A DNA stretch of 64,000 bases from Sporosarcina aquimarina (GTDB lineage: Bacteria > Bacillota > Bacilli > Bacillales_A > Planococcaceae), in the NCBI RefSeq assembly GCF_023715615.1, contig NZ_JAMBOM010000001.1, forward strand, positions 558,001-622,000. Direction: 5' to 3'. A model generated the notes under the pieces. It had not been told where the DNA came from. It saw only the letters and a list, made by a program, of their open reading frames with translations, and ran no database searches. The first letter of the stretch is position 1. Each line of letters begins with the position of its first letter. A program made the position numbers and the translations under genes. Below, piece by piece: positions 1 through 8,675 of this stretch.

Positions 1-57
1 TGCTGTAAGAAAACGGTGAATCGTACTATTCATACTGCGCCCACTTGGAGTCCCTTT

Positions 58-106
58 AAATATAGCCTTCTGGTCAATCAGCTGACCAGAAGGCTATATT
101 TATTTC
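58..106 (+). terminator. Rho-independent terminator at the window edge
   Basis: A perfect 18-bp stem (58-75 paired with 84-101) with an 8-nt loop is followed by a T-rich run. It probably ends a gene lying left of the window. The A-rich left flank means it could also work on the other strand. Confidence 0.75.
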
Positions 107-408
107 TTGTAGTTAATAATTTTGATTCATTTCGCTAAATAGTACCCAACGTGTTTAATAGAAATAAACTGTTTCACTGAGCGCTTCTTTTAATACGAGG
201 GTGAGACTCTATTGGTAGTTCAACAATTCCTATTTGTTTTCTCACACCTTGTAGTTGATAAAAGTACTGGTACTTAAAATTCCTAGTTATTTTAACATTC
301 AATCTTATTATATAAATAGGCATTTACACCCTTTTAAAACTAAGTATTCTGAATCATTTATAAAATATTGCTCTTTATCTATTCGCCTTGTGGTATATTG
401 CTATTATT
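107..408. other. Intergenic region, no gene seen
   Basis: AT-rich region with no convincing coding sequence on either strand. It contains one short palindrome, AAGTACTGGTACTT (262-275), and several AT-rich -10-like words, but no promoter with good spacing that I would commit to. Confidence 0.4.
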
Positions 409-426
409 AACTGGTATATACCAGTT
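409..426. promoter_or_regulatory. Candidate NagR/GntR-type operator upstream of the GH84 gene
   Basis: AACTGGTATATACCAGTT is a perfect 18-bp palindrome ending 36 bp before the TTG start of the N-acetylglucosaminidase gene. Its TGGT-N4-ACCA core resembles the dre-type sites bound by NagR/YvoA/DasR (GntR/HutC family), which respond to amino-sugar phosphates. Palindrome and position are seen; the regulator is inferred, and no nagR gene lies in this window. Confidence 0.55.
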
Positions 427-462
427 GATAATAATTACAAAACTGAAATGGAGGAATGGAGC

Positions 463-3400
463 TTGAAAAAGAGTAAAAAGTCTATCGCTAGTTTGGCTGT
501 TGCTTTACTCATGTTAGTAAGTACGATTGCTGGGTCTATTGGTTTGTCTGGAATTCAAGTAGTACACGCTGCTGAACCGACAGATGAAATGAAACCGTAT
601 ACAATTTACCCGAATCCACATGAGATTACGTATAGTGGACAACAATTCGAAGTGAGCGATTCAGTTAACGTGGTTTATGAAACACAAGTAGATCAATATA
701 CGAAAAATCGAGTGGAAGAACTGTTGAACTCGAAAGAACTTACTTTCACGGAGTCAGCAGAAATCGTTGCAGATCGAACGAACTTTTTGGTGGGCATTCA
801 TAAATCAGGTGAAACTGTAGACAGCTACTTTAAAGACAACGAGTTGAGGGACGAAACAATCTTGGCGAAACTCGATGCGAATATTGTCTCTGTTCAAGAT
901 AATGTCATTGCCATCTTAGGAAAAGATATTGACTCTGCTTTCTACGGAGTTACGACGGTTAAACATATTTTTAAACAAATGCAGAATCGGTCGATTGAAG
1001 AGTTACTCATCAAAGATTACGCAGATGTTAAAGGTAGAGGATTTATTGAAGGATATTACGGAGAACCGTGGTCAAATGAAGACCGTGCAGATCTCATGAC
1101 TTTTGGCGGTGACTTTAAAATGAATTCATACATCTATGCGCCGAAAGACGATCCAAAACATAACGGGAAATGGAGGGACTTATATACACCAGTCGAGTTA
1201 GAGAAAATCAGTCATCTTGCAGAAGCAGGAAATGCAAGTAAGACGCGATTTGTATATACACTGCACCCATTTATGAATAATGCAATCCGATTTAATACAG
1301 AAGAAAACTATCAACACGATTTAGCAATCATTAAAGAGAAGTTTACGCAGTTAATGGATTCGGGAGTGAGGAAGTTCGGTATTTTAGCGGATGACGCTGG
1401 CGTTCCTCCACAAGGGGCGCAAACTTACGTACGATTAATGACGGATTTGACGAATTGGTTAGTGGAGAAACAAACTGATTACGACGGACTCATCACGGAT
1501 ATGATTTTCTGTCCGAATGATTATATGGGATGGGGAGAAAGTGGGCAAATTCAAACACTAAGAGAATTGCCGAAGTCTGTGAGTGTGATCCAAACAGGTG
1601 GTAAGGTTTGGGGTGAAGTATCGAATCATTTCACTTCAACGTTCACTAAAAATGCTGGAAGAGGACCGTATCTCTGGATTAATTGGCCGTGTACGGATAA
1701 CTCTAAACAGCATTTAATCATGGGTGGGCATGAGACATTCCTACAGCCTAATGTGAATCCAGAAAATATTGAAGGCATTGTACTCAATCCGATGCAACAA
1801 GCGGAGCCGAGTAAAATAGCGATATTTGCGAATGCAGATTATGCTTGGAATATATGGGATAGTTCTGAACAAGCGGACCAAAACTGGAATGACGCGTTTG
1901 CTTATGTGGACCATGCTAACAATAATGAAACAGCGGCATCGAATGCGTTGAAAGAGTTGTCGAAGCATATGATTAACCAAAACATGGACGGTCGTGTCGC
2001 AAAGCTAGAAGAGTCGGTTGAATTAGCTCCGAAGTTGAATGCTTTTAAAACAGCACTTGGAAATGAACCAATTACTGATCAAGCAACAGAGCTGATTACA
2101 GAATTTGAAACGATTTTAAATGCGGCACAAACCTATAAAGAGAATCCTGGGAATGCGAGAACGCGGGATCAAATCATTTATTGGTTAGATAGTGCGATTG
2201 ATACAGCCAATGCAGCGATTTCTTTACTAAAAGCAGAGATTGCGCATGAAGCAGGGGACAAGCCGTCTGTATGGGAGCACTACAGCCAAGGTCAGGCTGC
2301 ATTTGATGCTTCAAAAAATCATCTGTTTAGCTATATTGACCACTATCAATATGCAGAAGTAGGCGTGCAGCATATCGTTCCTTTTGTAAAAACACTTTTG
2401 AACGATGTGTCTATGAAAGTACAATCTATTGTCAATCCAGATCTGAACAGTGTGCGTGTCATTACTAATCGTACAGATACACCAACTGGGGACTTAAAAA
2501 ACTTGTTAGATAATAATGCAAATACGGAGGTTGTCTATAAAATACCGAGTTCCATTTCGGTTGGAACGTATATTGGCGTACTTTATGAAAAGCCGTTTAC
2601 ATTAAATTCCGCGCGCTTTGAATTAGGCAGAATCGGAAATAATAGCGATGCATTTAATGCAAGTAAGTTGCAAGTGACAGTAGATGGTTCAACATGGACA
2701 GACATTGAAGGTGAAGTGTTTGGCCATGTTACTCAAGCTGTTGTGGAAAATTTAAATTTGAAAGTAAAAGGTGTTCGATTGATTGCAACAGAAAATCGTG
2801 AAGGTACTTGGTTCGGTATTAAAGATATTGTTATTAATGAACAGCAAGAACCAGTTGAAGAGTTGGAGTCGAAGTTGATGGTGCCTGAGCATTTCACACT
2901 CTATCAAGGAACAGAAGCAAATCTATTTGATGGGAATGACACGACTTTTGTTTGGTACAATCCGTCAGGTACAGTAAAAGACACGTCTGTTGTTGGCGAT
3001 TATATTGGCGTGGATTTACTGAAAGTGAGCAATCTTGGAAAGGTTTCATTCGCCATCGGCAGAGACAATGCGGATAAGTGGACAGACTATCAGTTAGAGT
3101 ACTCCAAAGACAATGTAACTTATACAAAGTTCAAAGAGTATAAAGGGAAAGCATCAGGAATGGATAAAATTGAAGAAGATTTAACAGGGGTAGAAGCGAG
3201 ATATGTACGCGTTAAAAATCTAAAAAACGTTCCTGTTTGGCTAAAGTTTAGTGAAATTAAGGTAGAACCTGCAAAATCAGATTCTGAATTTACGTATACC
3301 AATAATGATTCGTACAAAGGAATTCCTTCGCAACATTCACTTGAAAGCACGAGTTTAAGTAAAACGTCGGATATCACACTTCAATCAGGAGAGTTTGTCG

Positions 3401-5250
3401 GTGTGAAATTAGAACGTATTAAGGAATTGGACGTCGTTACTGCGTCCGAAACGAGCGGAAAACTTGTGCTGCAAGCTTCTACGAATGCAGTGGAATGGTT
3501 AACTCCGCAAGAAGGAACGATTGCTCGTTATGTACGATTTATGAACAATACAGATGAAGCCGTTAATTTTAACATGAACGAATTCAATGTTTTATCAAAA
3601 GAAATTCGCGGACCGGAGTTTGTTGAAACGACTATGGGAACTGCACCAAACTGGTCGGAAAACGACTCTAGAAAGAAAGGTACACTTCTTAATTTGTTTG
3701 ATAAAAATTTGGGGACGAAGACAATTTTCGCGGATTATCAAAGAAAAGGTGAATATATCACCTATTCTGTTGGTGAGCCAAGAATCTTTAACAGTCTCCG
3801 AATTTACAATGATGAAAATGATAGTAACTATATTCGAGACGCGGTTGTACAATTGTCGATGGATAACAAAACATGGACGAATATCGCAACATTAGGTGAT
3901 GGCGAAGACAACATGTCAGGCGGCACACCGGATTACTCTGATAAGATTAAAGACGGGTATACGCATGACTCTGTAAATCCTGGAAACTATTATTTTGGTA
4001 ATGAACAGATTGGTGGAGTTGAAGCGAAATACATTCGCATTCTATATACAGCGAATTATTCTGCACGATTTGCTCATATCAATGAACTCCTGATTAATGG
4101 TGGAGAGTTCGTAAAGACAGAGAACAATCCAACATTTGTAGCGGAGCCAATCGAAGAAGAAGGATTCGGTCCAGGTCAGCTATTTGATGGTGATTTGACG
4201 ACAGCGTTCAAGCCGAATATGAAAAATCACAAGGACGGTAGCTTAACTTATCGTTTATCAGAAAATACAGATGTGACGGCAATAACAATCGTTCAAGGCT
4301 CAAACAATATTTCGAATGCTACTGTAAATGCTAGAGTAGGAGTTGACGAGTGGGTTGAACTAGGCACATTGGATAGCAGTCTAAATACCTTATACAATTC
4401 TTCGTATGACAATATTTTTGAAATTAAATTGTCTTGGGAAGATGTCCAGCCGCTTATCTACGAAATGAATATTTCAACTAACAAAGATTTAGTTGAGAAG
4501 GTTGATAAAACAGCACTCGCTTCGGCCATCGCAGAAGCGGAGAAGAAAGAGCAGGCGGACTATACTGCAGAAAGCTGGAAAGTGTTAAGTGAAACATTGC
4601 TAGAAGCGAAAGAAGTGAATAAGAAAACAAATGTATCTCAATCAGAAGTGGATCAAGCGACAACTAACCTTCAGGTGGCATTGGACAACCTAATAATTAG
4701 TCCCAAGCCGCTTAAATTAGAGGTTAAAAACACAACAATCACAGCTGGAGAAGAGATAGATTTACGATCTCTAATTACAGTTGCTTTAGATTCAAAAGGG
4801 AACGATGCGACTCAACACGTCGTTATCGAATCAGATGGTTTTGATCATAATGCACCTGGCACTTACGAAGTTAGATTTACGTTGGCAGAAGACGGAGTAG
4901 AAACAGTAATGAAAACTTCAACTGTCACTGTAGAAAAAGTACCATCTCAACAAATCACTGAAATAGCCGATCTCTATAGACTAGTTGCACAATACAAAAA
5001 GTCAGATGATATCTTAGATAAGAAAGTAGTAAAAGATTTAGAAAAGCAGATAGCCAAGATCGAGAAGGAAGATAGCAAAGACAAAGACAAGGAAGATGAG
5101 GAAAAACGAAATAAGAAAGTCGTGAAGGAATTAAATAAATTCAAGTCTCTAGTTAATAAGCAATTGCGTAAGAAACAAATTACAAGAGTGGCTCATCAAG
5201 GGTTTACTGAAGGTGTGGATGTACTAATCGAAAAGCGGTTAGAAAAATAG
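463..5250 (+). CDS. Secreted GH84 beta-N-acetylglucosaminidase, multidomain (NagH/hyaluronidase-like)
   Basis: A 1595-residue exported glycosidase likely to release N-acetylglucosamine from glycans. The TTG start at 463 lies 8 nt after a GGAGG ribosome site; an upstream in-frame ATG overlaps that site and is less likely. A signal peptide ends near AHA-AE (about residue 38). A GH20b-like N domain covers about 45-180, followed by the GH84 barrel with GRGFIEGYYGEPW (about 190) and the catalytic Asp pair D310/D311 in FGILADDAG. After a helical region come several F5/8-type (CBM32-like) modules at about 655-800, 805-930, 1050-1200 and 1220-1340, a FIVAR module (about 1345-1412), an Ig-like domain (about 1416-1490) and a Lys/Glu-rich coiled tail. 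No LPXTG or SLH anchor is seen. The architecture resembles Clostridium perfringens NagH/NagJ. Substrate specificity is not readable from sequence. Confidence 0.93.
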   Translation: MKKSKKSIASLAVALLMLVSTIAGSIGLSGIQVVHAAEPTDEMKPYTIYPNPHEITYSGQQFEVSDSVNVVYETQVDQYTKNRVEELLNSKELTFTESAEIVADRTNFLVGIHKSGETVDSYFKDNELRDETILAKLDANIVSVQDNVIAILGKDIDSAFYGVTTVKHIFKQMQNRSIEELLIKDYADVKGRGFIEGYYGEPWSNEDRADLMTFGGDFKMNSYIYAPKDDPKHNGKWRDLYTPVELEKISHLAEAGNASKTRFVYTLHPFMNNAIRFNTEENYQHDLAIIKEKFTQLMDSGVRKFGILADDAGVPPQGAQTYVRLMTDLTNWLVEKQTDYDGLITDMIFCPNDYMGWGESGQIQTLRELPKSVSVIQTGGKVWGEVSNHFTSTFTKNAGRGPYLWINWPCTDNSKQHLIMGGHETFLQPNVNPENIEGIVLNPMQQAEPSKIAIFANADYAWNIWDSSEQADQNWNDAFAYVDHANNNETAASNALKELSKHMINQNMDGRVAKLEESVELAPKLNAFKTALGNEPITDQATELITEFETILNAAQTYKENPGNARTRDQIIYWLDSAIDTANAAISLLKAEIAHEAGDKPSVWEHYSQGQAAFDASKNHLFSYIDHYQYAEVGVQHIVPFVKTLLNDVSMKVQSIVNPDLNSVRVITNRTDTPTGDLKNLLDNNANTEVVYKIPSSISVGTYIGVLYEKPFTLNSARFELGRIGNNSDAFNASKLQVTVDGSTWTDIEGEVFGHVTQAVVENLNLKVKGVRLIATENREGTWFGIKDIVINEQQEPVEELESKLMVPEHFTLYQGTEANLFDGNDTTFVWYNPSGTVKDTSVVGDYIGVDLLKVSNLGKVSFAIGRDNADKWTDYQLEYSKDNVTYTKFKEYKGKASGMDKIEEDLTGVEARYVRVKNLKNVPVWLKFSEIKVEPAKSDSEFTYTNNDSYKGIPSQHSLESTSLSKTSDITLQSGEFVGVKLERIKELDVVTASETSGKLVLQASTNAVEWLTPQEGTIARYVRFMNNTDEAVNFNMNEFNVLSKEIRGPEFVETTMGTAPNWSENDSRKKGTLLNLFDKNLGTKTIFADYQRKGEYITYSVGEPRIFNSLRIYNDENDSNYIRDAVVQLSMDNKTWTNIATLGDGEDNMSGGTPDYSDKIKDGYTHDSVNPGNYYFGNEQIGGVEAKYIRILYTANYSARFAHINELLINGGEFVKTENNPTFVAEPIEEEGFGPGQLFDGDLTTAFKPNMKNHKDGSLTYRLSENTDVTAITIVQGSNNISNATVNARVGVDEWVELGTLDSSLNTLYNSSYDNIFEIKLSWEDVQPLIYEMNISTNKDLVEKVDKTALASAIAEAEKKEQADYTAESWKVLSETLLEAKEVNKKTNVSQSEVDQATTNLQVALDNLIISPKPLKLEVKNTTITAGEEIDLRSLITVALDSKGNDATQHVVIESDGFDHNAPGTYEVRFTLAEDGVETVMKTSTVTVEKVPSQQITEIADLYRLVAQYKKSDDILDKKVVKDLEKQIAKIEKEDSKDKDKEDEEKRNKKVVKELNKFKSLVNKQLRKKQITRVAHQGFTEGVDVLIEKRLEK

Positions 5251-5318
5251 AGTCAGTTTGCAAAAAAAACGTGAATCATGCGCTTAGCGTTATGCTAAAC
5301 AAAATTAAGTAGGTATCA

Positions 5319-5360
5319 CCCTTATCTAGCTAATAATCTAGTGCTAGATAGGGGTTTTTT
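5319..5360 (+). terminator. Rho-independent terminator of the GH84 gene
   Basis: Stem CCCTTATCTAGC / GCTAGATAGGGG with one bulged T, followed by TTTTTT. It lies 68 bp after the GH84 stop codon. Confidence 0.85.
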
Positions 5361-5698
5361 ATGCTTTCAAATTTTCACATAGCGATTAACAGACGAGTAC
5401 TCCTACAAGTACTTACCTGTGAGTATGCATAATTGATGAATAACCGTACTTTGATGTACTTTCAAGAAGGACTATTGGTGGAGAATATGACAATTAATAG
5501 CACGTCACAACACCTGAAATAGATGAAAATGTGTTACGATATACAAATATAATAAATACATAAAGTTAATGAAATAGCTCGCAAGACAATGTGGTTATAG
5601 GACAAAAGAACTGTTGAAAGATAGAGTTAGTCCTGTTTTATGATCTAGACTTAATGACATTGTTGAGATTGAATCGATCAAGTAGAGGAGGAGGAAAC
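5361..5698. other. Intergenic region upstream of the deacetylase gene
   Basis: No coding sequence is supported here. The stretch is AT-rich and must hold the promoter for the deacetylase gene, but I could not assign -35/-10 boxes with confidence. An AGAGGAGGAGG ribosome site ends it. Confidence 0.4.
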
Positions 5699-6598
5699 TT
5701 GCAAAAACATATAACCAACAAGGGGAAAGTTCTGTCGGCTATTCTAGTGGTTGCAGTTGTGATTTTATTGGTAGAATTAGTTGTTTCAAATAAAAACGAT
5801 GAGGCTATGTCCAGTCTACATAACAAACCCTTAGAAACTTTGTCAGTTTCGTTTGAACCGATGGTAGGTTTTGGAGAATCCCCTTTAAGGCACTCGATTA
5901 TCTTAAAAGAAAGAGCAGATAAGGAAATTGCAAGAAAGCAAGCAGTTGCTAAGCAAAATGAAGTCGATCAACGAGAGAAAGCAATTTATTTAACATTTGA
6001 CGATGGTCCATCTGCTGTTACGGATCAGTTGATAGACATCTTGGATGCCTTTCAAATGAAAGCCACTTTCTTTATGATAGGACCCAATATAAAGGAGCAC
6101 ACCAAATCAGTAGTCCGCATGAAAAACGAAGGCTTTGGCCTTGGCTTACATGGGATTACTCATGAAGCAGGAAAAATCTACAGCAGTCCGTCTGCTCCAG
6201 TAGATGAAATGTCCGAGGATCGGGACATTCTACAGAACGTGTCGGGGGTACGTTCCAATCTTATCCGACTTCCTTACGGGAGCATCCCGTATTTAACCGA
6301 AGAGATGCGATATTTATTGGACAAAGGCGATTTCAAGGTGTGGGATTGGAATGTGGATAGTCGCGACTGGGAACTAAAGGATAGACGGTATGTACAACAT
6401 ACAAAGCAGGAAATCGATCGGTATATGCAAGCAGGTGTTACACCAGTCGTGCTACTGCATGACAAACCCCATACACTAGAATACTTGCCCGAGTTGCTAT
6501 CTTACATTAAAAAGCAAGGGTATCGAACGAAAGTACTCACCAATGAACAACCACCCGTAACATTTCAATGTGAAGGTCGCTGTAATTCAATCAGCTAA
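5699..6598 (+). CDS. Membrane-anchored NodB-type polysaccharide deacetylase
   Basis: A 299-residue carbohydrate esterase family 4 protein, expected to remove N-acetyl groups from cell-wall or exopolysaccharide sugars outside the membrane. The TTG start (5699) follows an excellent AGAGGAGGAGG site. A single N-terminal hydrophobic segment (about residues 9-31) looks like a signal anchor. The NodB motifs are present in order: TFDDGP, LHGITHE, RLPYGS, the DWNVDSRDW segment and VVLLHDK, which supplies the catalytic Asp, metal-binding Asp-His-His and catalytic His. It sits between the GH84 glycosidase and a lipoprotein gene 30 bp downstream, probably co-transcribed with the latter. The exact polymer is unknown. 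Confidence 0.9.
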   Translation: MQKHITNKGKVLSAILVVAVVILLVELVVSNKNDEAMSSLHNKPLETLSVSFEPMVGFGESPLRHSIILKERADKEIARKQAVAKQNEVDQREKAIYLTFDDGPSAVTDQLIDILDAFQMKATFFMIGPNIKEHTKSVVRMKNEGFGLGLHGITHEAGKIYSSPSAPVDEMSEDRDILQNVSGVRSNLIRLPYGSIPYLTEEMRYLLDKGDFKVWDWNVDSRDWELKDRRYVQHTKQEIDRYMQAGVTPVVLLHDKPHTLEYLPELLSYIKKQGYRTKVLTNEQPPVTFQCEGRCNSIS

Positions 6599-6628
6599 AT
6601 CACTGATTGAATCGAGGAGGGATTTAAG

Positions 6629-7267
6629 TTGAAACGACTAGTTTTTCTTGTCATGATTTTAGGTTTATTTACGTTTCTGTCTGGTTGTCAATCTGACCAT
6701 AAACAAGCTGCTGAAATACATGAGAAAATGGAGGAGTCCGCATCCTTTGAAGAGAAATTCGTAGCGAACCAAAAGCAGTTAGATGATACTAGAAAAAGGG
6801 TACAAGAAATTTACCAGGATGTACAAAGTCTTGACTTCAATGACATTGACGCCATTAAACAAAGGGTGGGAGACCACGAACTATCTATGGAAAAGCAGCA
6901 GCTGAATGAAGCTGAAGAAAACTTCCAAACCGCTTATAGTAAATTGATGGCCATTAAAGAAAACATTGAGCTGATACAAGATGAGGACCAAAAGAAGCAA
7001 ACAACGAAGCTTGTGACACTCATGAACAGTCGGAAAAAGCTGATGGAGAACTTCTTTGATACCTATCGAAATCAATTGAAATCACAAAGTTCATTCTTCG
7101 AACATCTTGAACAAGACAAATTTGAACTGGATAAACTTGAAGGTGAGATTGATGTCATAAACGAAGATAGTCTACATATGTCTGAGGTTGTTGAACAATT
7201 TAATGAGATTACCGAGCAGTATAATAAGGTAATGATTGATTATTTTAAGATGGCTGATATAAGTTAG
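6629..7267 (+). CDS. YkyA-like putative cell-wall-binding lipoprotein
   Basis: A 212-residue lipoprotein. The TTG start is preceded by GAGGAGGG (6614-6621). A short basic and hydrophobic signal ends in the lipobox LSGC, with Cys20 the expected lipidated residue. The mature part is almost wholly charged and helical, with long coiled-coil stretches rich in Lys, Glu and Gln, resembling the YkyA family of Bacillus lipoproteins whose role is unknown. It follows the deacetylase gene by 30 bp and is probably in the same transcript. Family assignment rests on overall composition and pattern, so it is moderate. Confidence 0.7.
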   Translation: MKRLVFLVMILGLFTFLSGCQSDHKQAAEIHEKMEESASFEEKFVANQKQLDDTRKRVQEIYQDVQSLDFNDIDAIKQRVGDHELSMEKQQLNEAEENFQTAYSKLMAIKENIELIQDEDQKKQTTKLVTLMNSRKKLMENFFDTYRNQLKSQSSFFEHLEQDKFELDKLEGEIDVINEDSLHMSEVVEQFNEITEQYNKVMIDYFKMADIS

Positions 7268-7543
7268 ACTGATTATCAAATAACTTGATGTCGATCACTG
7301 AATTCGCACGCTACTTTAATTACAAAATCACTTGCGTCGCAGTAATTTAAACCCAATAGTAACAAAAAACTCAAAATTATAACAAAAAGTCCTTTATAAG
7401 TAGGTGCAGGTAGTTCCTGTCCATAACCAAAAATAAGGACCATATAATGAGCAAAATCACATGAAAAACAGTGGTGAACGTACATCGTCTAAACTACTAT
7501 ACAAAGATGCTGTACATAGCTCCATTTAAGAAACATCCTCCAT
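7268..7543. other. Intergenic region, no gene supported
   Basis: A minus-strand reading frame of 69 codons (7276-7485) contains a hydrophobic stretch but has no convincing ribosome site or recognisable family. I do not call it. No terminator hairpin with a clear T-run was found after the lipoprotein gene. Confidence 0.4.
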
Positions 7544-7571
7544 TTGACAACCACTAGACTTCTGATAATAT
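7544..7571 (+). promoter_or_regulatory. Sigma-A promoter for the YfmQ-like gene
   Basis: TTGACA (7544-7549), a 16-bp spacer and TAATAT (7566-7571). The predicted start site is about 65 bp upstream of the gene's start codon. Confidence 0.65.
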
Positions 7572-7644
7572 ATTACATGCTGTAAAATAAATGCCCATAG
7601 CTATATTGGGAACCAGATATTATTACTGAAGGAGTGGATTTGAT

Positions 7645-8070
7645 ATGACATGGGCTTTGGCTAGTTCGATATTGATTGGATTTTTTGTCAAAATGTTAAT
7701 GAGTCCTCCAAGTGCAGTTGTGGCATGGGGGCTAAGTAAATTTGAACTGCATCCGCATCTTGACACAAAAGATATTACGATAACATTTAACGGAAAGCAT
7801 TTAGAAGAAGAAGAAAAAGATAGGTTTACGGACTATTTTAATAAATCTAACTTCTTGAAAAAACACGATATATTTCCAGGCAATGAAAAGTTATTTCTCC
7901 AACCTGTGACTAATGTTACTCCATATATCATCAACATGAAAAATAGGAAAAAAGAGATTAATTTCTTTGTTTATAGTTCCGATAATCATGTTGACGTAGT
8001 CAAACAGTACAAGGAGAAAGTTTTTTCTTATAGTATTAGTTCTGACTATCTACAAAAATTCACTATGTAA
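7645..8070 (+). CDS. YfmQ-like protein of unknown function
   Basis: A 141-residue protein starting at ATG 7645 behind GAAGGAG. One N-terminal hydrophobic segment (about residues 3-30, containing SPPSAVVAW) is followed by a soluble domain with the pattern ITFNGKxLEEEEKDRF and VYSSDNHVDVVKQYKEKV. From memory this matches the Bacillus YfmQ family, for which I know of no established function. It has its own good promoter and its own terminator, so it is monocistronic. Confidence 0.75.
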   Translation: MTWALASSILIGFFVKMLMSPPSAVVAWGLSKFELHPHLDTKDITITFNGKHLEEEEKDRFTDYFNKSNFLKKHDIFPGNEKLFLQPVTNVTPYIINMKNRKKEINFFVYSSDNHVDVVKQYKEKVFSYSISSDYLQKFTM

Positions 8071-8137
8071 ACTAAGGGTTTCAATTAGCATAAGGTTAAT
8101 AGAAGAACAAGCATGATATACAATTATCCATTGCAGG

Positions 8138-8196
8138 ATCCTTTATTTTGGAGTTGGATAGGTTACTGCCTCCAACCTAAAATAAAGGATTTTTTG
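8138..8196 (+). terminator. Rho-independent terminator of the YfmQ-like gene
   Basis: A long stem (ATCCTTTATTTT...GTTGG with CCAAC...AAAATAAAGGAT) ends in TTTTTT. It lies 68 bp after the stop codon. Confidence 0.8.
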
Positions 8197-8276
8197 TGCA
8201 AACTAATAATTATAGAAATTTTAGACTTTGTAAATTAAACCTCTTATTATGCTGCGACCGTAGAGACTAAAATGTA

Positions 8277-8328
8277 TAAAAGAGTACCACTGTCTCATCA
8301 TGAACCATCAGGCAATGGTACTCTTTTA
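8277..8328 (-). repeat. Inverted repeat, possible minus-strand terminator of an unseen transcript
   Basis: TAAAAGAGTACCA (8277-8289) pairs perfectly with TGGTACTCTTTTA (8316-8328) around a 26-nt loop. On the minus strand the stem ends in TTTTA and then a T-rich stretch. No gene ends here on that strand. It could end a small RNA or be the residue of a lost gene. Confidence 0.4.
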
Positions 8329-8675
8329 TTCTGCAATTACATGCTGATCGAGTGATTAGATGAAACCTATTGTGATAAATCCTCATAAGTATTAACCATT
8401 TAACAAGGAGAAGCCAATAAAGACGATAGAAATAAACGTGTTGTGCGCTAAATGTCAAACAGGAATACTTCTTTGTAAAAAAAGCTAAACGTTAAGGTCT
8501 TTGTGGTACGTGAACAAATTGAGCCGTTATGGTGATGTGGATATATTAATAATTATAATGTTCATACACTCAGTCACAAAAGATTATTTTTTTGTTCTTC
8601 AGTTTGTTAGGTATGAAAGAATTTCGACAGTTAGGTATCATAAACTGACAGACAAATCGAAAAAGAGGTGTAGTA
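8329..8675. other. Intergenic region upstream of the S9 peptidase gene
   Basis: No gene seen. A direct repeat GTTAGGTAT occurs twice (around 8608 and 8632) close to the peptidase start. A minus-strand TTGACA (8453-8458) lacks a good -10. Neither is enough to call a promoter. Confidence 0.35.

Noticed and set aside
7276..7485. A 69-codon minus-strand frame with a hydrophobic stretch
   Set aside because: No ribosome site, no recognised family, and AT-rich composition like the intergenic DNA around it.
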